Positions 8,316-16,905 of a stretch of 64,000 nt of DNA are shown here, piece by piece. Source of the DNA: Spirosoma radiotolerans (GTDB lineage: Bacteria > Bacteroidota > Bacteroidia > Cytophagales > Spirosomataceae); contig NZ_CP010429.1 of NCBI RefSeq assembly GCF_000974425.1, positions 5,716,001 through 5,780,000 of the forward strand, in the 5' to 3' direction. A program made the translations under genes and the position numbers. The notes beneath the pieces are model-generated. The model was given only the letters and a program-made list of their open reading frames with translations, did no database searches and was not told the origin of the DNA. How positions within the stretch are numbered: the first letter of the stretch is position 1; the number at the start of each line of letters is the position of its first letter.

Positions 8316-9794
8316 TTATTTCATGGAAACTGACGTTGTACCGATGTATTTCATCAGGTTCGCCACGGCAGGTTCGGTTACGTTAAGGAATGTATGTGGG
8401 TAAACACCGATCCAGAAAACGAGCACAACCAGCGGGATAAACACCCAGCTTTCTGTGGTGGTCAGATCGGCAAACGATTCTGTACGGGGCGATGTGGGGC
8501 CGAACATACTCTTCTGAAACATTCGAAGCATGTATACCGCACCAAAGATGATGGTGAACCCAGCTGCTAAACCCAGGTAATGGTTGTAGGTGAAGACGCC
8601 GTGCAGCAGCAAAAACTCACCGATAAATCCGTTTGTAAGCGGTAAAGCCACACTTCCCAGCAACATAATCAGGAAGTACACGGTCAGCTTAGGCGTCGAC
8701 TGTGTAATACCCCCGAGCTGGTCGAGCTGACGGGTGCTGGTTCGGGAAAAGATAATGTCGGCGACAAAGAACAAGCCAACGACATTGATACCATGAGCCA
8801 GCATTTGTACCAGAGCCCCCTGCATTCCGGTTTCGGTTTGGGAGAACACCCCGGCCGCCATCAGGCCAACGTGCGAAAACGACGAATAAGCAATCAGTCG
8901 CTTCATATCGCGCTGGCGAATGGCAATGATCGCTCCGTAAATAATGCCAATAACAGCTAGCACAATGGCTGTTCTACCCCAGTTTTCAACACCGAGAGGA
9001 ACAATAGGCAGGATAAACCGGATGAGACCATAAACACCCATTTTGAGCATAATACCCGCCAGAAGCATAGTAGCAGGCGTTGGCGATTCAACGTAGGTAT
9101 CAGGCTGCCAGGTATGAAAAGGAAAGACGGGCATTTTGATGGCAAAGGCAATGAAGAACGCCCAGAAAATCCAGTTTTGTGCCTGCGGTGTCAGTTGTAG
9201 CTTGTAAAAATCAGCGATGGCCGATGAGTGGGCCGATCCATTGACTGCTGGTGTTTGATAGTACAAATACACCAGCGCAATGAGCATAAACAGGCTCCCG
9301 AAGATGGTATAAACGAAAAATTTGAAGGTAACGGGAATCCGGTTTTCTCCGCCCCACATAGCCGCCAGAAAGTAAATCGGGATCAGAGCCGCTTCGAAGA
9401 AAAAGTAAAATAAAAAGCCATCGCGAGCCGTGAACACGCCCATTAAAGCCGCCTGCATAAACAGCATCAGCGCGTAGAACGTGGCGGGTTGTTTATAGGT
9501 CCGGTCAAAGGTCGAGAGGATAATGAACGGAACCAGCAGCCCAGTCAGCAACACCAGCAAGACACTTATGCCGTCGATACCCGCGCTTAGTCGAATACCC
9601 AACGACTCGATCCACGGATAATCGAACCCAAACTGAGAACTGGCATCGGGTTTAAAGATGAAAAAGGAATAGACAGCCAGCGCTAGTTCAATCAGCGCAG
9701 CGATCAACGCTACCTGTTTTATTCGCTCTCCCCCAATCAGAAAAATCAGGGTGGCCGCTATGGCAGGGTAAAGAATAAGAAATAGAGTAAGCAT
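8316..9794 (-). CDS. nuoM: NADH-quinone oxidoreductase subunit M
   Basis: A 492-residue antiporter-like membrane subunit of complex I. Motifs seen: the transmembrane segment FFEAALIPIYFLAAMWGGENR containing the conserved glutamate, the lysine helix FFIAFAIKMPVFPFHTWQPDTYVESPT, and RQRDMKRLIAYSSFSHVGLMAAG. The ATG at 9794 is preferred; the three-codon longer frame would need TTG at 9803. It is in the operon nuoK-L-M-N, with a 70-bp gap to nuoL. Confidence 0.95.
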   Translation of the reverse strand: MLTLFLILYPAIAATLIFLIGGERIKQVALIAALIELALAVYSFFIFKPDASSQFGFDYPWIESLGIRLSAGIDGISVLLVLLTGLLVPFIILSTFDRTYKQPATFYALMLFMQAALMGVFTARDGFLFYFFFEAALIPIYFLAAMWGGENRIPVTFKFFVYTIFGSLFMLIALVYLYYQTPAVNGSAHSSAIADFYKLQLTPQAQNWIFWAFFIAFAIKMPVFPFHTWQPDTYVESPTPATMLLAGIMLKMGVYGLIRFILPIVPLGVENWGRTAIVLAVIGIIYGAIIAIRQRDMKRLIAYSSFSHVGLMAAGVFSQTETGMQGALVQMLAHGINVVGLFFVADIIFSRTSTRQLDQLGGITQSTPKLTVYFLIMLLGSVALPLTNGFIGEFLLLHGVFTYNHYLGLAAGFTIIFGAVYMLRMFQKSMFGPTSPRTESFADLTTTESWVFIPLVVLVFWIGVYPHTFLNVTEPAVANLMKYIGTTSVSMK

Positions 9795-9864
9795 TTTGAA
9801 CAAGTTTTCGGTATCCAGTTTTAGCTTTCCGGCCAGTCAGCCGCAATTAAAATTGAGAACCGGC

Positions 9865-11775
9865 TTATAACCGAATAAAGAACCGTAGAGCAAAAATGGC
9901 TACAATGCTCACGACCATGGCCAGCACATAAAAGCCAATGGAACCGCTTTGCAGCAACCGCAACTGCGCTGAAGTTTTTTGAACGAGCCAACCGATACCG
10001 GTCACGATACCATCGACAAGTCCTTCGCCAAAACTATAAAGCGTATCGCCCAACCCACGAATGGGCCGAATAATAATCGCTTCGTATAATTCATCGACGT
10101 AATATTTATTGTATACCACTTGCTCTGGCAACGAACGTTCGGCGGATTCGGGCGCAGGAACGGCCTGACGGCTGATGTACATGACATAAGCAATCACAAG
10201 AGCCAGTAACGCAACACCCGCCGAAACGGCCATGAGAGCATATTCCGTGCTGTGTTCTATCGTCGATTCGGCAAACGCTTCAGGATTTACCAATCTCGAC
10301 CCCTCAAAAATGGGTGCCATAAAATGACTCAGCCAGCCATTTCCCGGCAGATTGAGCCCGCCACCGATTGCCGATAGTACCGCCAGTACCATCAATGGCA
10401 GTGTCATCGAAATGGGCGACTCATGCAGATGATGACGTTGCTCTTCTGTTCCCCGGAATTCACCAAAGAAAGTCAGAAACAGCAGGCGGAACATGTAAAA
10501 AGATGTCAGGCCGGAACCTAGAACGCCCAGCGCCCACAGCAGTTTGTTGTGCTCGAATACGTGAGCCAGAATTTCATCTTTCGAGAAGAATCCCGCGAAG
10601 GGCGGTAAGCCAGAAATAGCGATTGTGCCAACCAGGAAGGTAACGAACGTAATGGGCAATGCCTTCCGCAGCCCACCCATCTTGCGAATATCCTGCTCGT
10701 CGGACATGGCGTGGATCACACTACCGGCACCCAGGAACAGCAGAGCTTTGAAGAACGCGTGGGTAATAACATGAAACATCCCCGCTGTATAAGCCGTTGC
10801 GCTCAGGCCAAGGAACATATAGCCTAGTTGCGAAACCGTCGAATAGGCCAGCACTTTTTTGATATCGTTTTGCAGCAGGCCGATAGAAGCCGCCAGTAGC
10901 GCCGTAGCAATAGCAATACCGCCAATGATTTCGAGCGTTAACGGCGAAAGGGTGTAGAGCACGTTTGATCGGACAACCATATAAATACCCGCGGTGACCA
11001 TGGTAGCCGCGTGGATCAGCGCCGATACAGGTGTCGGGCCAGCCATGGCGTCCGGTAGCCAGGTATAGAGTGGAATCTGCGCTGATTTTCCCATGGCTCC
11101 AACGAACAACAGCAACGTAATGATCAGCACTGTGCTATCATTCATTTCTAAACTCGTCGCCTGCTTAAAAACGTCCAGATATTCGACTGTGCCGAACGTG
11201 TTGATGAGCATGAATATGCCCAACAGGAAGCCTAAATCGCCAATGCGGTTCATGACGAAAGCTTTGCGGGCCGCATTGTTGTAGCTGATGTTCTTGTTCC
11301 AGAAGCCGATGAGCAGGTACGAGCAAAGCCCTACCCCTTCCCAGCCAATGAACATGATGACGTAGTTTGACCCCATCACCAGCAACAGCATAAAGAAAAT
11401 GAAGAGATTCAGGAAGGCCATGAACTTGCCAAACCCTTCATCGTGACTCATGTAGCCAATGCTATACAGATGAATTAGCGATCCAACGCCCGTTACCACG
11501 AGGAGCATCAGCAACGAGAGTTGATCGATCTGGAACGAGAAGTTGATGTGTAAATCACCGACGCTGATCCAGTCGAAGAGCGTAGCGACCAGTGGCTGAG
11601 AATCGCCAGAAAATGAACTGAACAGATAGATGGACAGCAGGAAGGAGGCAAGTACAGCCGCTGTGGCCAGCACGCCGGCTAACCCTTTGGGTACCCGACG
11701 GAAGCCGAGACCATTGATCAGAAAGCCAAGTAACGGAAAGAGCGGAATTAACGCACTGAGTAATTCTATTTTCAT
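9865..11775 (-). CDS. nuoL: NADH-quinone oxidoreductase subunit L
   Basis: A 636-residue distal pump subunit of complex I, typical in length and including the C-terminal extension that forms the lateral amphipathic helix. Motifs: FIGWEGVGLCSYLLIGFW with the conserved glutamate, MGKSAQIPLYTWLPDAMAGPTPVSALIHAATMV in the proton path, and DIKKVLAYSTVSQLGYM. The C-terminal end (about residue 560 onward) carries the LYEAIIIRPIRGLGD-type segment. Its start is ATG at 11775. The 115-bp gap to nuoK contains an inverted repeat. Confidence 0.96.
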   Translation of the reverse strand: MKIELLSALIPLFPLLGFLINGLGFRRVPKGLAGVLATAAVLASFLLSIYLFSSFSGDSQPLVATLFDWISVGDLHINFSFQIDQLSLLMLLVVTGVGSLIHLYSIGYMSHDEGFGKFMAFLNLFIFFMLLLVMGSNYVIMFIGWEGVGLCSYLLIGFWNKNISYNNAARKAFVMNRIGDLGFLLGIFMLINTFGTVEYLDVFKQATSLEMNDSTVLIITLLLFVGAMGKSAQIPLYTWLPDAMAGPTPVSALIHAATMVTAGIYMVVRSNVLYTLSPLTLEIIGGIAIATALLAASIGLLQNDIKKVLAYSTVSQLGYMFLGLSATAYTAGMFHVITHAFFKALLFLGAGSVIHAMSDEQDIRKMGGLRKALPITFVTFLVGTIAISGLPPFAGFFSKDEILAHVFEHNKLLWALGVLGSGLTSFYMFRLLFLTFFGEFRGTEEQRHHLHESPISMTLPLMVLAVLSAIGGGLNLPGNGWLSHFMAPIFEGSRLVNPEAFAESTIEHSTEYALMAVSAGVALLALVIAYVMYISRQAVPAPESAERSLPEQVVYNKYYVDELYEAIIIRPIRGLGDTLYSFGEGLVDGIVTGIGWLVQKTSAQLRLLQSGSIGFYVLAMVVSIVAIFALRFFIRL

Positions 11776-11791
11776 GAGGTCTGTTTATGGT

Positions 11792-11869
11792 TTTCTGTTT
11801 ACAGTTTACGGTTCAGCAATGACAAGTTCGCTGGGCAGCAAGACCGCTTCGCGTAACTGTAAACAGAAA
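11792..11869. repeat. Inverted repeat between nuoK and nuoL
   Basis: Arms TTTCTGTTTACAGTT (11792-11806) and its complement (11855-11869) match over 15 bp; flanking words (TTTATGG / CCATAAA) pair further out with gaps. It lies inside the nuo transcription unit, so it is more likely a processing or stability element than a full terminator. Confidence 0.6.
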
Positions 11870-11890
11870 CCGTAACCCATAAATCTGTTT

Positions 11891-12235
11891 TTACCATTTC
11901 AGTTTATTGAGCAATCCCACGTCGATCGAGCGGGTATTTCGGTAAATCATAACAATAATAGCGAGCCCCACCGATACCTCGGCGGCCGCAACGGCCATGA
12001 TAAAAAAGACGAATACCTGCCCCGAAGAATCGGAGCGATACGACGAAAACGCAATGAGTAATAAATTGACGGCATTGAGCATTAACTCAATGGACATGAA
12101 GATAATGATGGCATTGCGCCGGGTCAGTACCCCTATAATGCCGATAACGAAGAGCGCGGTACTGAGAATCAGGTAGTACGTGAGCGGTATTTGTTGAATG
12201 ACTTCCGGAATGAGGACGTCCTGCGTGGGTTGCAT
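11891..12235 (-). CDS. nuoK: NADH-quinone oxidoreductase subunit K
   Basis: A 114-residue, three-helix membrane subunit of complex I. The two proton-path glutamates are present, Glu50 in SIELMLNAVNLLL and Glu86 in AAAEVSVGLAI; their spacing of 36 equals that of E. coli Glu36/Glu72. The N-terminus is about 14 residues longer than in E. coli. It is the first gene of this nuo block: upstream lies an unrelated exonuclease rather than nuoJ, so the remaining subunits must be encoded elsewhere. Confidence 0.95.
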   Translation of the reverse strand: MQPTQDVLIPEVIQQIPLTYYLILSTALFVIGIIGVLTRRNAIIIFMSIELMLNAVNLLLIAFSSYRSDSSGQVFVFFIMAVAAAEVSVGLAIIVMIYRNTRSIDVGLLNKLKW

Positions 12236-12261
12236 GGCTTGCCGGTTAATACAAAGTTCCG

Positions 12262-12269
12262 CAAAGGTA
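12262..12269 (-). promoter_or_regulatory. Candidate -7 box of the nuoKLMN operon
   Basis: TACCTTTG on the minus strand fits TAnnTTTG and lies 26 bp before the nuoK start. No clear -33 TTTG is seen at the usual distance. Confidence 0.4.
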
Positions 12270-12387
12270 AAGATTATTCGGAATTGGTGTAATGGTGTTT
12301 TCCGTCTCTACGCGGGCTTATTGTAAAACTAAGGCAAAAACGGCGTCTTTTGTGACGTTTCTTGTCATCCTGTCTAAAAAATTCACA

Positions 12388-13203
12388 TTAACGCTTGGCG
12401 TTGCTGAACATCCGTAACCGAATTTCGGTCAGACGTCGTTTGGTATCGAGCGGGAAATCCCCTTTTAGAATCCAGTCGTAAAACGAAGGCTCCTTTTTTA
12501 ACACCTCAAGCACCGGAGCCCCTTTGTGTTTGCCGAAGTTAAAGACTTCTTCACCTTTTTCGTTGATAATCATACGGCCTGCCAGGTCAATATTTTTATT
12601 GGCCGTCAGGCTATGGAGCATGTCGATGTCATTTTCGAACACCACATCCTGACCACTATCTGATTTCGCCACCATGCCCATATACCGTTGTACCTGGGCA
12701 TCGAGGACTTCGAGCGTAGCAATGGTGTCGGCCTCCGCCCCGTGAGCACCAACCAACTCTTTGTTGCAATAAAACCGATAGGCTGCCGACAAATTACGTG
12801 GCTCCATCAGGTGAAAAATACGCTGAGAATCCACCATCCGGCGATTTTTCATATCGAAATCAACATTAGCCCGCAAAAATTCCTCAACCAGTAAGGGTAC
12901 GTCGAACCGATTGCAGTTGAAGCCTGCCAGGTCACAACCATCCAGAAACTGAGCCAATGTTCGGGCTACGGCCTTAAATGGGGGCGCATCCTGAACATCG
13001 TCGTCATAGATACCATGAATTAGACTCGACTCCAGTGGGATTGGCATACCCGGATGAACCCGCTGGTTCTTAACGATTACCTCACCCCCCGGCAACGCTT
13101 TAATGATGCAAATATCAATAATGCGATCTTTTGCAATGTTGATGCCAGTTGTTTCGAGGTCGAAAAAGGCCAGCGGCTTTCTGAGTACAAGTTGATGCGT
13201 CAT
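12388..13203 (-). CDS. DnaQ-like 3'-5' exonuclease (DEDDh)
   Basis: A 271-residue cytoplasmic nuclease. Starting at the ATG at 13203, the DEDDh motifs are in order: Asp15 and Glu17 in FFDLETTG, Asp101 in GFNCNRFDVPLL, and His154/Asp159 in HGAEADTIAT. A C-terminal module from about residue 215 contains NFGKHKGAPVLEVLKKEPSFYDWI, a short domain often fused to such exonucleases in Bacteroidota. It could act in DNA repair or RNA trimming rather than as the replicative proofreading subunit; the sequence does not decide. It stands alone, with nuoK downstream and a terminator region upstream. Confidence 0.85.
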   Translation of the reverse strand: MTHQLVLRKPLAFFDLETTGINIAKDRIIDICIIKALPGGEVIVKNQRVHPGMPIPLESSLIHGIYDDDVQDAPPFKAVARTLAQFLDGCDLAGFNCNRFDVPLLVEEFLRANVDFDMKNRRMVDSQRIFHLMEPRNLSAAYRFYCNKELVGAHGAEADTIATLEVLDAQVQRYMGMVAKSDSGQDVVFENDIDMLHSLTANKNIDLAGRMIINEKGEEVFNFGKHKGAPVLEVLKKEPSFYDWILKGDFPLDTKRRLTEIRLRMFSNAKR

Positions 13204-13404
13204 AACCAAACCGGTTTTCCAGGGTTTGACCACAAAGGTAAACAGGTTTGGCTTTTAAGCAGGTATGGAATCATGGCTAAAAAGCCACGATTTTTACATC
13301 ATTCTCCGTTCCTCGATCCAACTAATGCCTTGCTGGGTCTGCTTTCATCTTACATAAACGGGTTCTTATGTGGTACTTCCAAGACGAAAATAGTTGAGTA
13401 ACCC

Positions 13405-13437
13405 ATAAAAAAGCCGACGCAACATCTGCATCGGCTC
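13405..13437 (-). terminator. Terminator after exbD
   Basis: On the minus strand a stem AGCCGATGC / GCGTCGGCT (with one G-T pair) and a short loop is followed by TTTTTT (13407-13411 read in reverse). It lies about 40 bp beyond the exbD stop at 13477. Confidence 0.75.
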
Positions 13438-13476
13438 AAAATCATCTGCATCGTTTAAATCCTAAAAATCCAGGGC

Positions 13477-13869
13477 CTATTTCGAGGTGGCCATCACCAT
13501 CTTAATATTGAGTTTCGCCCCCGTTTGCAATACATCGACCAAGTCCTGGACGGTTAGCGTTTTGTCGAAACGCACCACAACGGTTGGTTCGGCAATACCG
13601 ACCATCATTGTTTTAAGCTCGTTCTCCAGGTTCGCCGGGTCGACTGGCTTTTTGTCAATATAATATTTTTTGTCGGCGTCAACAGATAGGGTTACCTGCT
13701 TTTTGCTCAGTTGCTGCGTTGATGCGGCCTTGGGCAATAGCAGTTTAATGACGTTTGGGTTGGCCACCGTCGATATTATTAGGAAGAACAACAACAGGAA
13801 AAACATGATGTCGTTCAACGAAGAAGTGGCTACTTCGGCGGCAAATTTATTTTTACGTCGGAGTTTCAT
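13477..13869 (-). CDS. exbD: ExbD/TolR-family biopolymer transport protein
   Basis: A 130-residue inner-membrane protein with one N-terminal transmembrane helix preceded by a basic segment (MKLRRKNKF). The helix begins with SLNDIMFFLLLFFLI and holds the membrane-embedded aspartate needed for proton-driven force transfer in ExbD/TolR. The remainder is a periplasmic domain ending in VVMATSK-like strands. With the ExbB/TolQ homologue immediately upstream it would form a proton-driven motor for TonB or Tol. No TonB gene is adjacent, so the partner is unknown. Confidence 0.9.
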   Translation of the reverse strand: MKLRRKNKFAAEVATSSLNDIMFFLLLFFLIISTVANPNVIKLLLPKAASTQQLSKKQVTLSVDADKKYYIDKKPVDPANLENELKTMMVGIAEPTVVVRFDKTLTVQDLVDVLQTGAKLNIKMVMATSK

Positions 13870-13908
13870 AAGAGAGTTGACGTTTGTGGTTTGTAGTCGA
13901 TAACAACA

Positions 13909-13926
13909 AACTACGAACCATAAACT
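13909..13926. repeat. 18-nt word shared with the leuC-leuD hairpin
   Basis: AACTACGAACCATAAACT occurs here between exbB and exbD and again exactly at 55089-55106 in the right arm of the leuC-leuD hairpin. It indicates a dispersed intergenic repeat rather than two unrelated sequences. Confidence 0.7.
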
Positions 13927-13929
13927 GAC

Positions 13930-14640
13930 CTACCGCATCCGGGCAGGTTCGTTCGTTGGTTTCTGAAGGACTTCGATAAACTCGAACGCATTCACTTCCA
14001 GCGCGAGGGTAAACCGCTCAATCATCATATTGAGCAGGTGATAGCCTGTATAGGCAATAACACCGACAATAAGGCCGGAACCCGAGGTGATCATTTTCTC
14101 GTATAATCCCCCGGCAATGATACCGACGCTAATGTTATCGGAGAGTGATATATCGTAGAAAATACGAATGATCCCGGAGATGGTCCCGATAAAACCCAAC
14201 ATAGGCGCAATACCGGCAATAACGCCCAGATAGCCCATGTTGCGCTCCAAACGCGAGAGTTCGATCTGACCAACGGTTTCGATGGTGCTTTCAATTTCGC
14301 GAATGGGTGACCCAATACGGCCAATGGCCTTTTCGAACACACGTCCCATAGCCGTTCGCTGGTTTTTGGCAAACGATTCGGCCGATTTGATGTTTCCCTG
14401 CGCCACCATATCCCGAATATTATCGATGAAATTGGCGTCGTACCGGCTTTGCGACCGAATCACAAAAAACCGTTCAAAAATCAGGTAGAGGGCGGAAAAT
14501 AGCAGAAATGCGATGGGAATCATGACCCAGCCACCTTTGGCTACCAAATCAAATAGTTGCAGCGTTTGGGGTTGAGCAGCCGTTGTGGCCGACAAGGAGG
14601 TGGCCGTAGTGTCAATAGCCGGAACCTGGAGCAAGAGCAT
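13930..14640 (-). CDS. exbB: MotA/TolQ/ExbB-family proton channel protein
   Basis: A 236-residue inner-membrane protein with three transmembrane segments: one after a short periplasmic N-terminus (WVMIPIAFLLFSALYLIFERF), and two in the conserved channel region LGVIAGIAPMLGFIGTISGIIRIF and SGSGLIVGVIAYTGYHLLN. The cytoplasmic stretch between them contains the family's SRLERNMGYLG segment. It pairs with exbD downstream (60-bp gap) to form the energising motor. A 93-residue frame inside it on the same strand is a shadow. Confidence 0.92.
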   Translation of the reverse strand: MLLLQVPAIDTTATSLSATTAAQPQTLQLFDLVAKGGWVMIPIAFLLFSALYLIFERFFVIRSQSRYDANFIDNIRDMVAQGNIKSAESFAKNQRTAMGRVFEKAIGRIGSPIREIESTIETVGQIELSRLERNMGYLGVIAGIAPMLGFIGTISGIIRIFYDISLSDNISVGIIAGGLYEKMITSGSGLIVGVIAYTGYHLLNMMIERFTLALEVNAFEFIEVLQKPTNEPARMR

Positions 14641-14770
14641 ACGAACGAGTCGGGTAAGTGTATGAGGGTAAACCTGTAATCGTTATTGAAACAAACGCAC
14701 CGGGGCGTATAATGTTGTCAAAGATACGCAAGCCACCTGAAATCGTGTTAGAAAATTAGTCAACGTAGCA

Positions 14771-14808
14771 CTTTCGTTTGACCGGGTTACAACCCGGTCA
14801 AACGAAAG
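14771..14808. terminator. Near-perfect palindrome, 18-bp arms
   Basis: CTTTCGTTTGACCGGGTT (14771-14788) is followed after 2 nt by its exact complement (14791-14808). It sits 17 bp beyond the stop of the enoyl-reductase-like gene, between tandem minus-strand genes. It could terminate that transcript, but there is no T-run, so an RNA-processing or protein-binding role is also possible. Confidence 0.6.
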
Positions 14809-14825
14809 CCTCGCCCCCGTAACGA

Positions 14826-15797
14826 TCAGGGTTTTAACAGAATCTTTCCCCGGCGGCCCGGTCGATCCGCATGCTCGACCGCTTCAGTAATTTCATGAAG
14901 CGGATACGTAGCTTCCACGGGCATTTGTATTTTACCCGATGTCAGCAGACCAATCACGTTCTGAGCCACGTCCATGCGGGTCTGGCTATCCACCCGACGC
15001 ATCCAATCCGTAAGCCAGAATCCCTTAACGGTTAACTCTCTAAAAATTAAAAGACCGGCATTCAAAACGGGATCCTGCAAACTCATCAACCCGTAAATGA
15101 GCATCTTGCCTCCTCGGGCCAAACACTTGATCGCTTCTGTAGCGGTATGGCCACCAACCGCGTCGAGGATGCAAGCCACGCCAACCCCATCGGTAATCTG
15201 CTTGACTCGGGCCGCCAGATTTTCGCTCTCGGTGTTAATCACTTCGGTTAGGCCAAGCGCTTTCAATTCGTCGTTCATCTCATCGCGCCGAACCGTGCCA
15301 ATTGTTTTAATGCCTCGCATGGCACAAAGCTGAATAACCAGCTTACCAAAGGCCGATCCGGCGGCTGTCAGCATGAGCCAACCGCCTTCGGGCACACCCG
15401 AGTCCTGCACCATGGCATAGGCCGTAAACGGGTTGACGAACAACTGGGCAGCCACTTCGTCGGACATGGCATCCGGTACGGGAATCAGGCTCCGGTGGTG
15501 TGCAATCGCGTACTCCGACCAGGTACCGATACTGGTGAAGCTAACGCGAATGCCCGTTCTCATCTGAACGCCCTCCCCTACTGCCTCCACAATACCGACG
15601 CCCTCAAAACCCGCCCCCGACGGCAACTGAGGCCTAATTCCGTAGAGATTCTGCACGAACATAATATCCGAAGGATTGATCGGCGCGGCTATAACCTTAA
15701 CCCGAACCTCGTTAGGGCCCGGCTCAGGCGTCGATAACTCGGTAAGCTTCAGAATATCGGTTGGTTTTCCAGTCTGGTCGAATGTGATGCTTTTCAT
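14826..15797 (-). CDS. MDR-family zinc-independent dehydrogenase, enoyl-reductase-like
   Basis: A 323-residue medium-chain dehydrogenase/reductase without the structural zinc cysteine cluster. The N-terminal catalytic domain contains PINPSDIMFVQNLYGI and GFEGVGIVEAVG; the Rossmann part has TAAGSAFGKLVIQLCAMRG, close to the NADP(H)-binding pattern of quinone oxidoreductases. The segment FRELTVKGFWLTDW resembles mitochondrial trans-2-enoyl-CoA reductase (MECR/ETR1) and related proteins. It may reduce an enoyl thioester or a quinone; substrate cannot be read from the sequence. It is transcribed alone, divergently from glpF. Confidence 0.8.
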   Translation of the reverse strand: MKSITFDQTGKPTDILKLTELSTPEPGPNEVRVKVIAAPINPSDIMFVQNLYGIRPQLPSGAGFEGVGIVEAVGEGVQMRTGIRVSFTSIGTWSEYAIAHHRSLIPVPDAMSDEVAAQLFVNPFTAYAMVQDSGVPEGGWLMLTAAGSAFGKLVIQLCAMRGIKTIGTVRRDEMNDELKALGLTEVINTESENLAARVKQITDGVGVACILDAVGGHTATEAIKCLARGGKMLIYGLMSLQDPVLNAGLLIFRELTVKGFWLTDWMRRVDSQTRMDVAQNVIGLLTSGKIQMPVEATYPLHEITEAVEHADRPGRRGKILLKP

Positions 15798-15881
15798 AGC
15801 GAAGAAGTAACGAACGAGAATAAAACGAGTCGTTGAGCAGTGGATGAACCAATGAATTTAAGACTCGGTTTGGAATAGGGC

Positions 15882-15907
15882 CAAAAATATGACTTAATTC
15901 GCACAAA
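15882..15907 (-). promoter_or_regulatory. Candidate promoter of the dehydrogenase gene
   Basis: TATTTTTG (15882-15889, minus strand) matches TAnnTTTG, and TTTG (15904-15907) lies upstream at 14 bp, shorter than the usual 19-21. The divergent gap 15798-16027 holds no gene; loose inverted repeats around 15950-16005 may serve glpF. Confidence 0.35.
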
Positions 15908-16027
15908 CTATTCCTAAACCCTGAATCAAGTCGGTAACTAACGAGTGTCGGTCAATCAGAAAACAGACTTTTTCTGTGCACTTCTTTAATTGACTGATGA
16001 CCGTTAGTCCCCTACGAATGCCTGCTT

Positions 16028-16753
16028 ATGCAAACGTCTCCTTTTCTTGGTGAATTAATTGGCACTATGGTCCTGCTTCTGCTGGGCAACGGGGTAGTAG
16101 CCAACGTTGTGCTGAAACAAACAAAAGGTGAATCATCGGGCTGGATTGTCATTACGGCAGGCTGGGCGTTTGCCGTAACAATGGGCGTTTTCGTCGCTAA
16201 AGCCTTTGGAAGCGTTGATGCCCACCTGAACCCTGCCGTTACAGTTGCCTTTGCCGTAGCCACAAACGACTTCAGCCACTTGGTGCCTTATATCACGGCG
16301 CAACTGATTGGGGCTTTTCTGGGGGCAACGCTGGTTTGGCTTCATTACCTCCCCCACTGGGCCGCCACACCAGATCCGGCCGCCAAACTGGCCTGTTTCG
16401 CTACAGGACCAGCCATTCGCCAACCTGGTTCCAACCTCCTGAGTGAAGCCATGGCCACCCTCGTACTGATTTTGGGTCTGGCGGGTATTTCATCCAAGCA
16501 CCTGGGCGAACTGGCCGTGGGTGTCGGCCCTTATCTGGTTGGTATTTTAGTCTGGAGTGTGGGTCTGTCATTAGGCGGCACCACGGGCTACGCCATGAGC
16601 CCCGCCCGCGATTTTAGTCCCCGTCTGGCTCATGCCCTACTGCCCATTACCGGCAAAGGGTCGTCGGACTGGAGTTATGCCTGGGTGCCTGTGGTTGGTT
16701 CGCTGGCAGGGGCCACCATTGGTGGGTTATTGATTCGCTGGTTTACGTTGTGA
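16028..16753 (+). CDS. glpF: Glycerol facilitator (aquaglyceroporin)
   Basis: A 241-residue MIP-family channel with six transmembrane helices that passes glycerol across the inner membrane. The first half-helix motif is intact, NPA at residues 68-70 in DAHLNPAVTVAFA. The second reads SPA at residues 191-193 in YAMSPARDFSPRLAHALLP, where nearly all family members have NPA; the codon is AGC instead of AAC/AAT. The following Arg194-Asp195, typical of glycerol-permeable channels, are kept. It precedes glpK by about 150 bp, which makes glycerol the expected substrate. Confidence 0.92.
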   Translation: MQTSPFLGELIGTMVLLLLGNGVVANVVLKQTKGESSGWIVITAGWAFAVTMGVFVAKAFGSVDAHLNPAVTVAFAVATNDFSHLVPYITAQLIGAFLGATLVWLHYLPHWAATPDPAAKLACFATGPAIRQPGSNLLSEAMATLVLILGLAGISSKHLGELAVGVGPYLVGILVWSVGLSLGGTTGYAMSPARDFSPRLAHALLPITGKGSSDWSYAWVPVVGSLAGATIGGLLIRWFTL

Positions 16754-16905
16754 TAGCAAGTGGATTAATCGCAGACTCAACTATTATAGCACAACAAAAT
16801 ACTAATTGTTAGTCAGTTATAGCTCAGTGCTCTTTGTGCCTCTGTGGTTATATTTTTTGCCTGGCTACTTACTATTTCTTTCTCTCTTTGCATTTTCAGA
16901 CTCCT

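Noticed and set aside
13054..13401. 115-residue plus-strand frame
   Set aside because: It overlaps the 5' end of the exonuclease gene on the other strand and the spacer behind exbD; no recognisable domain.
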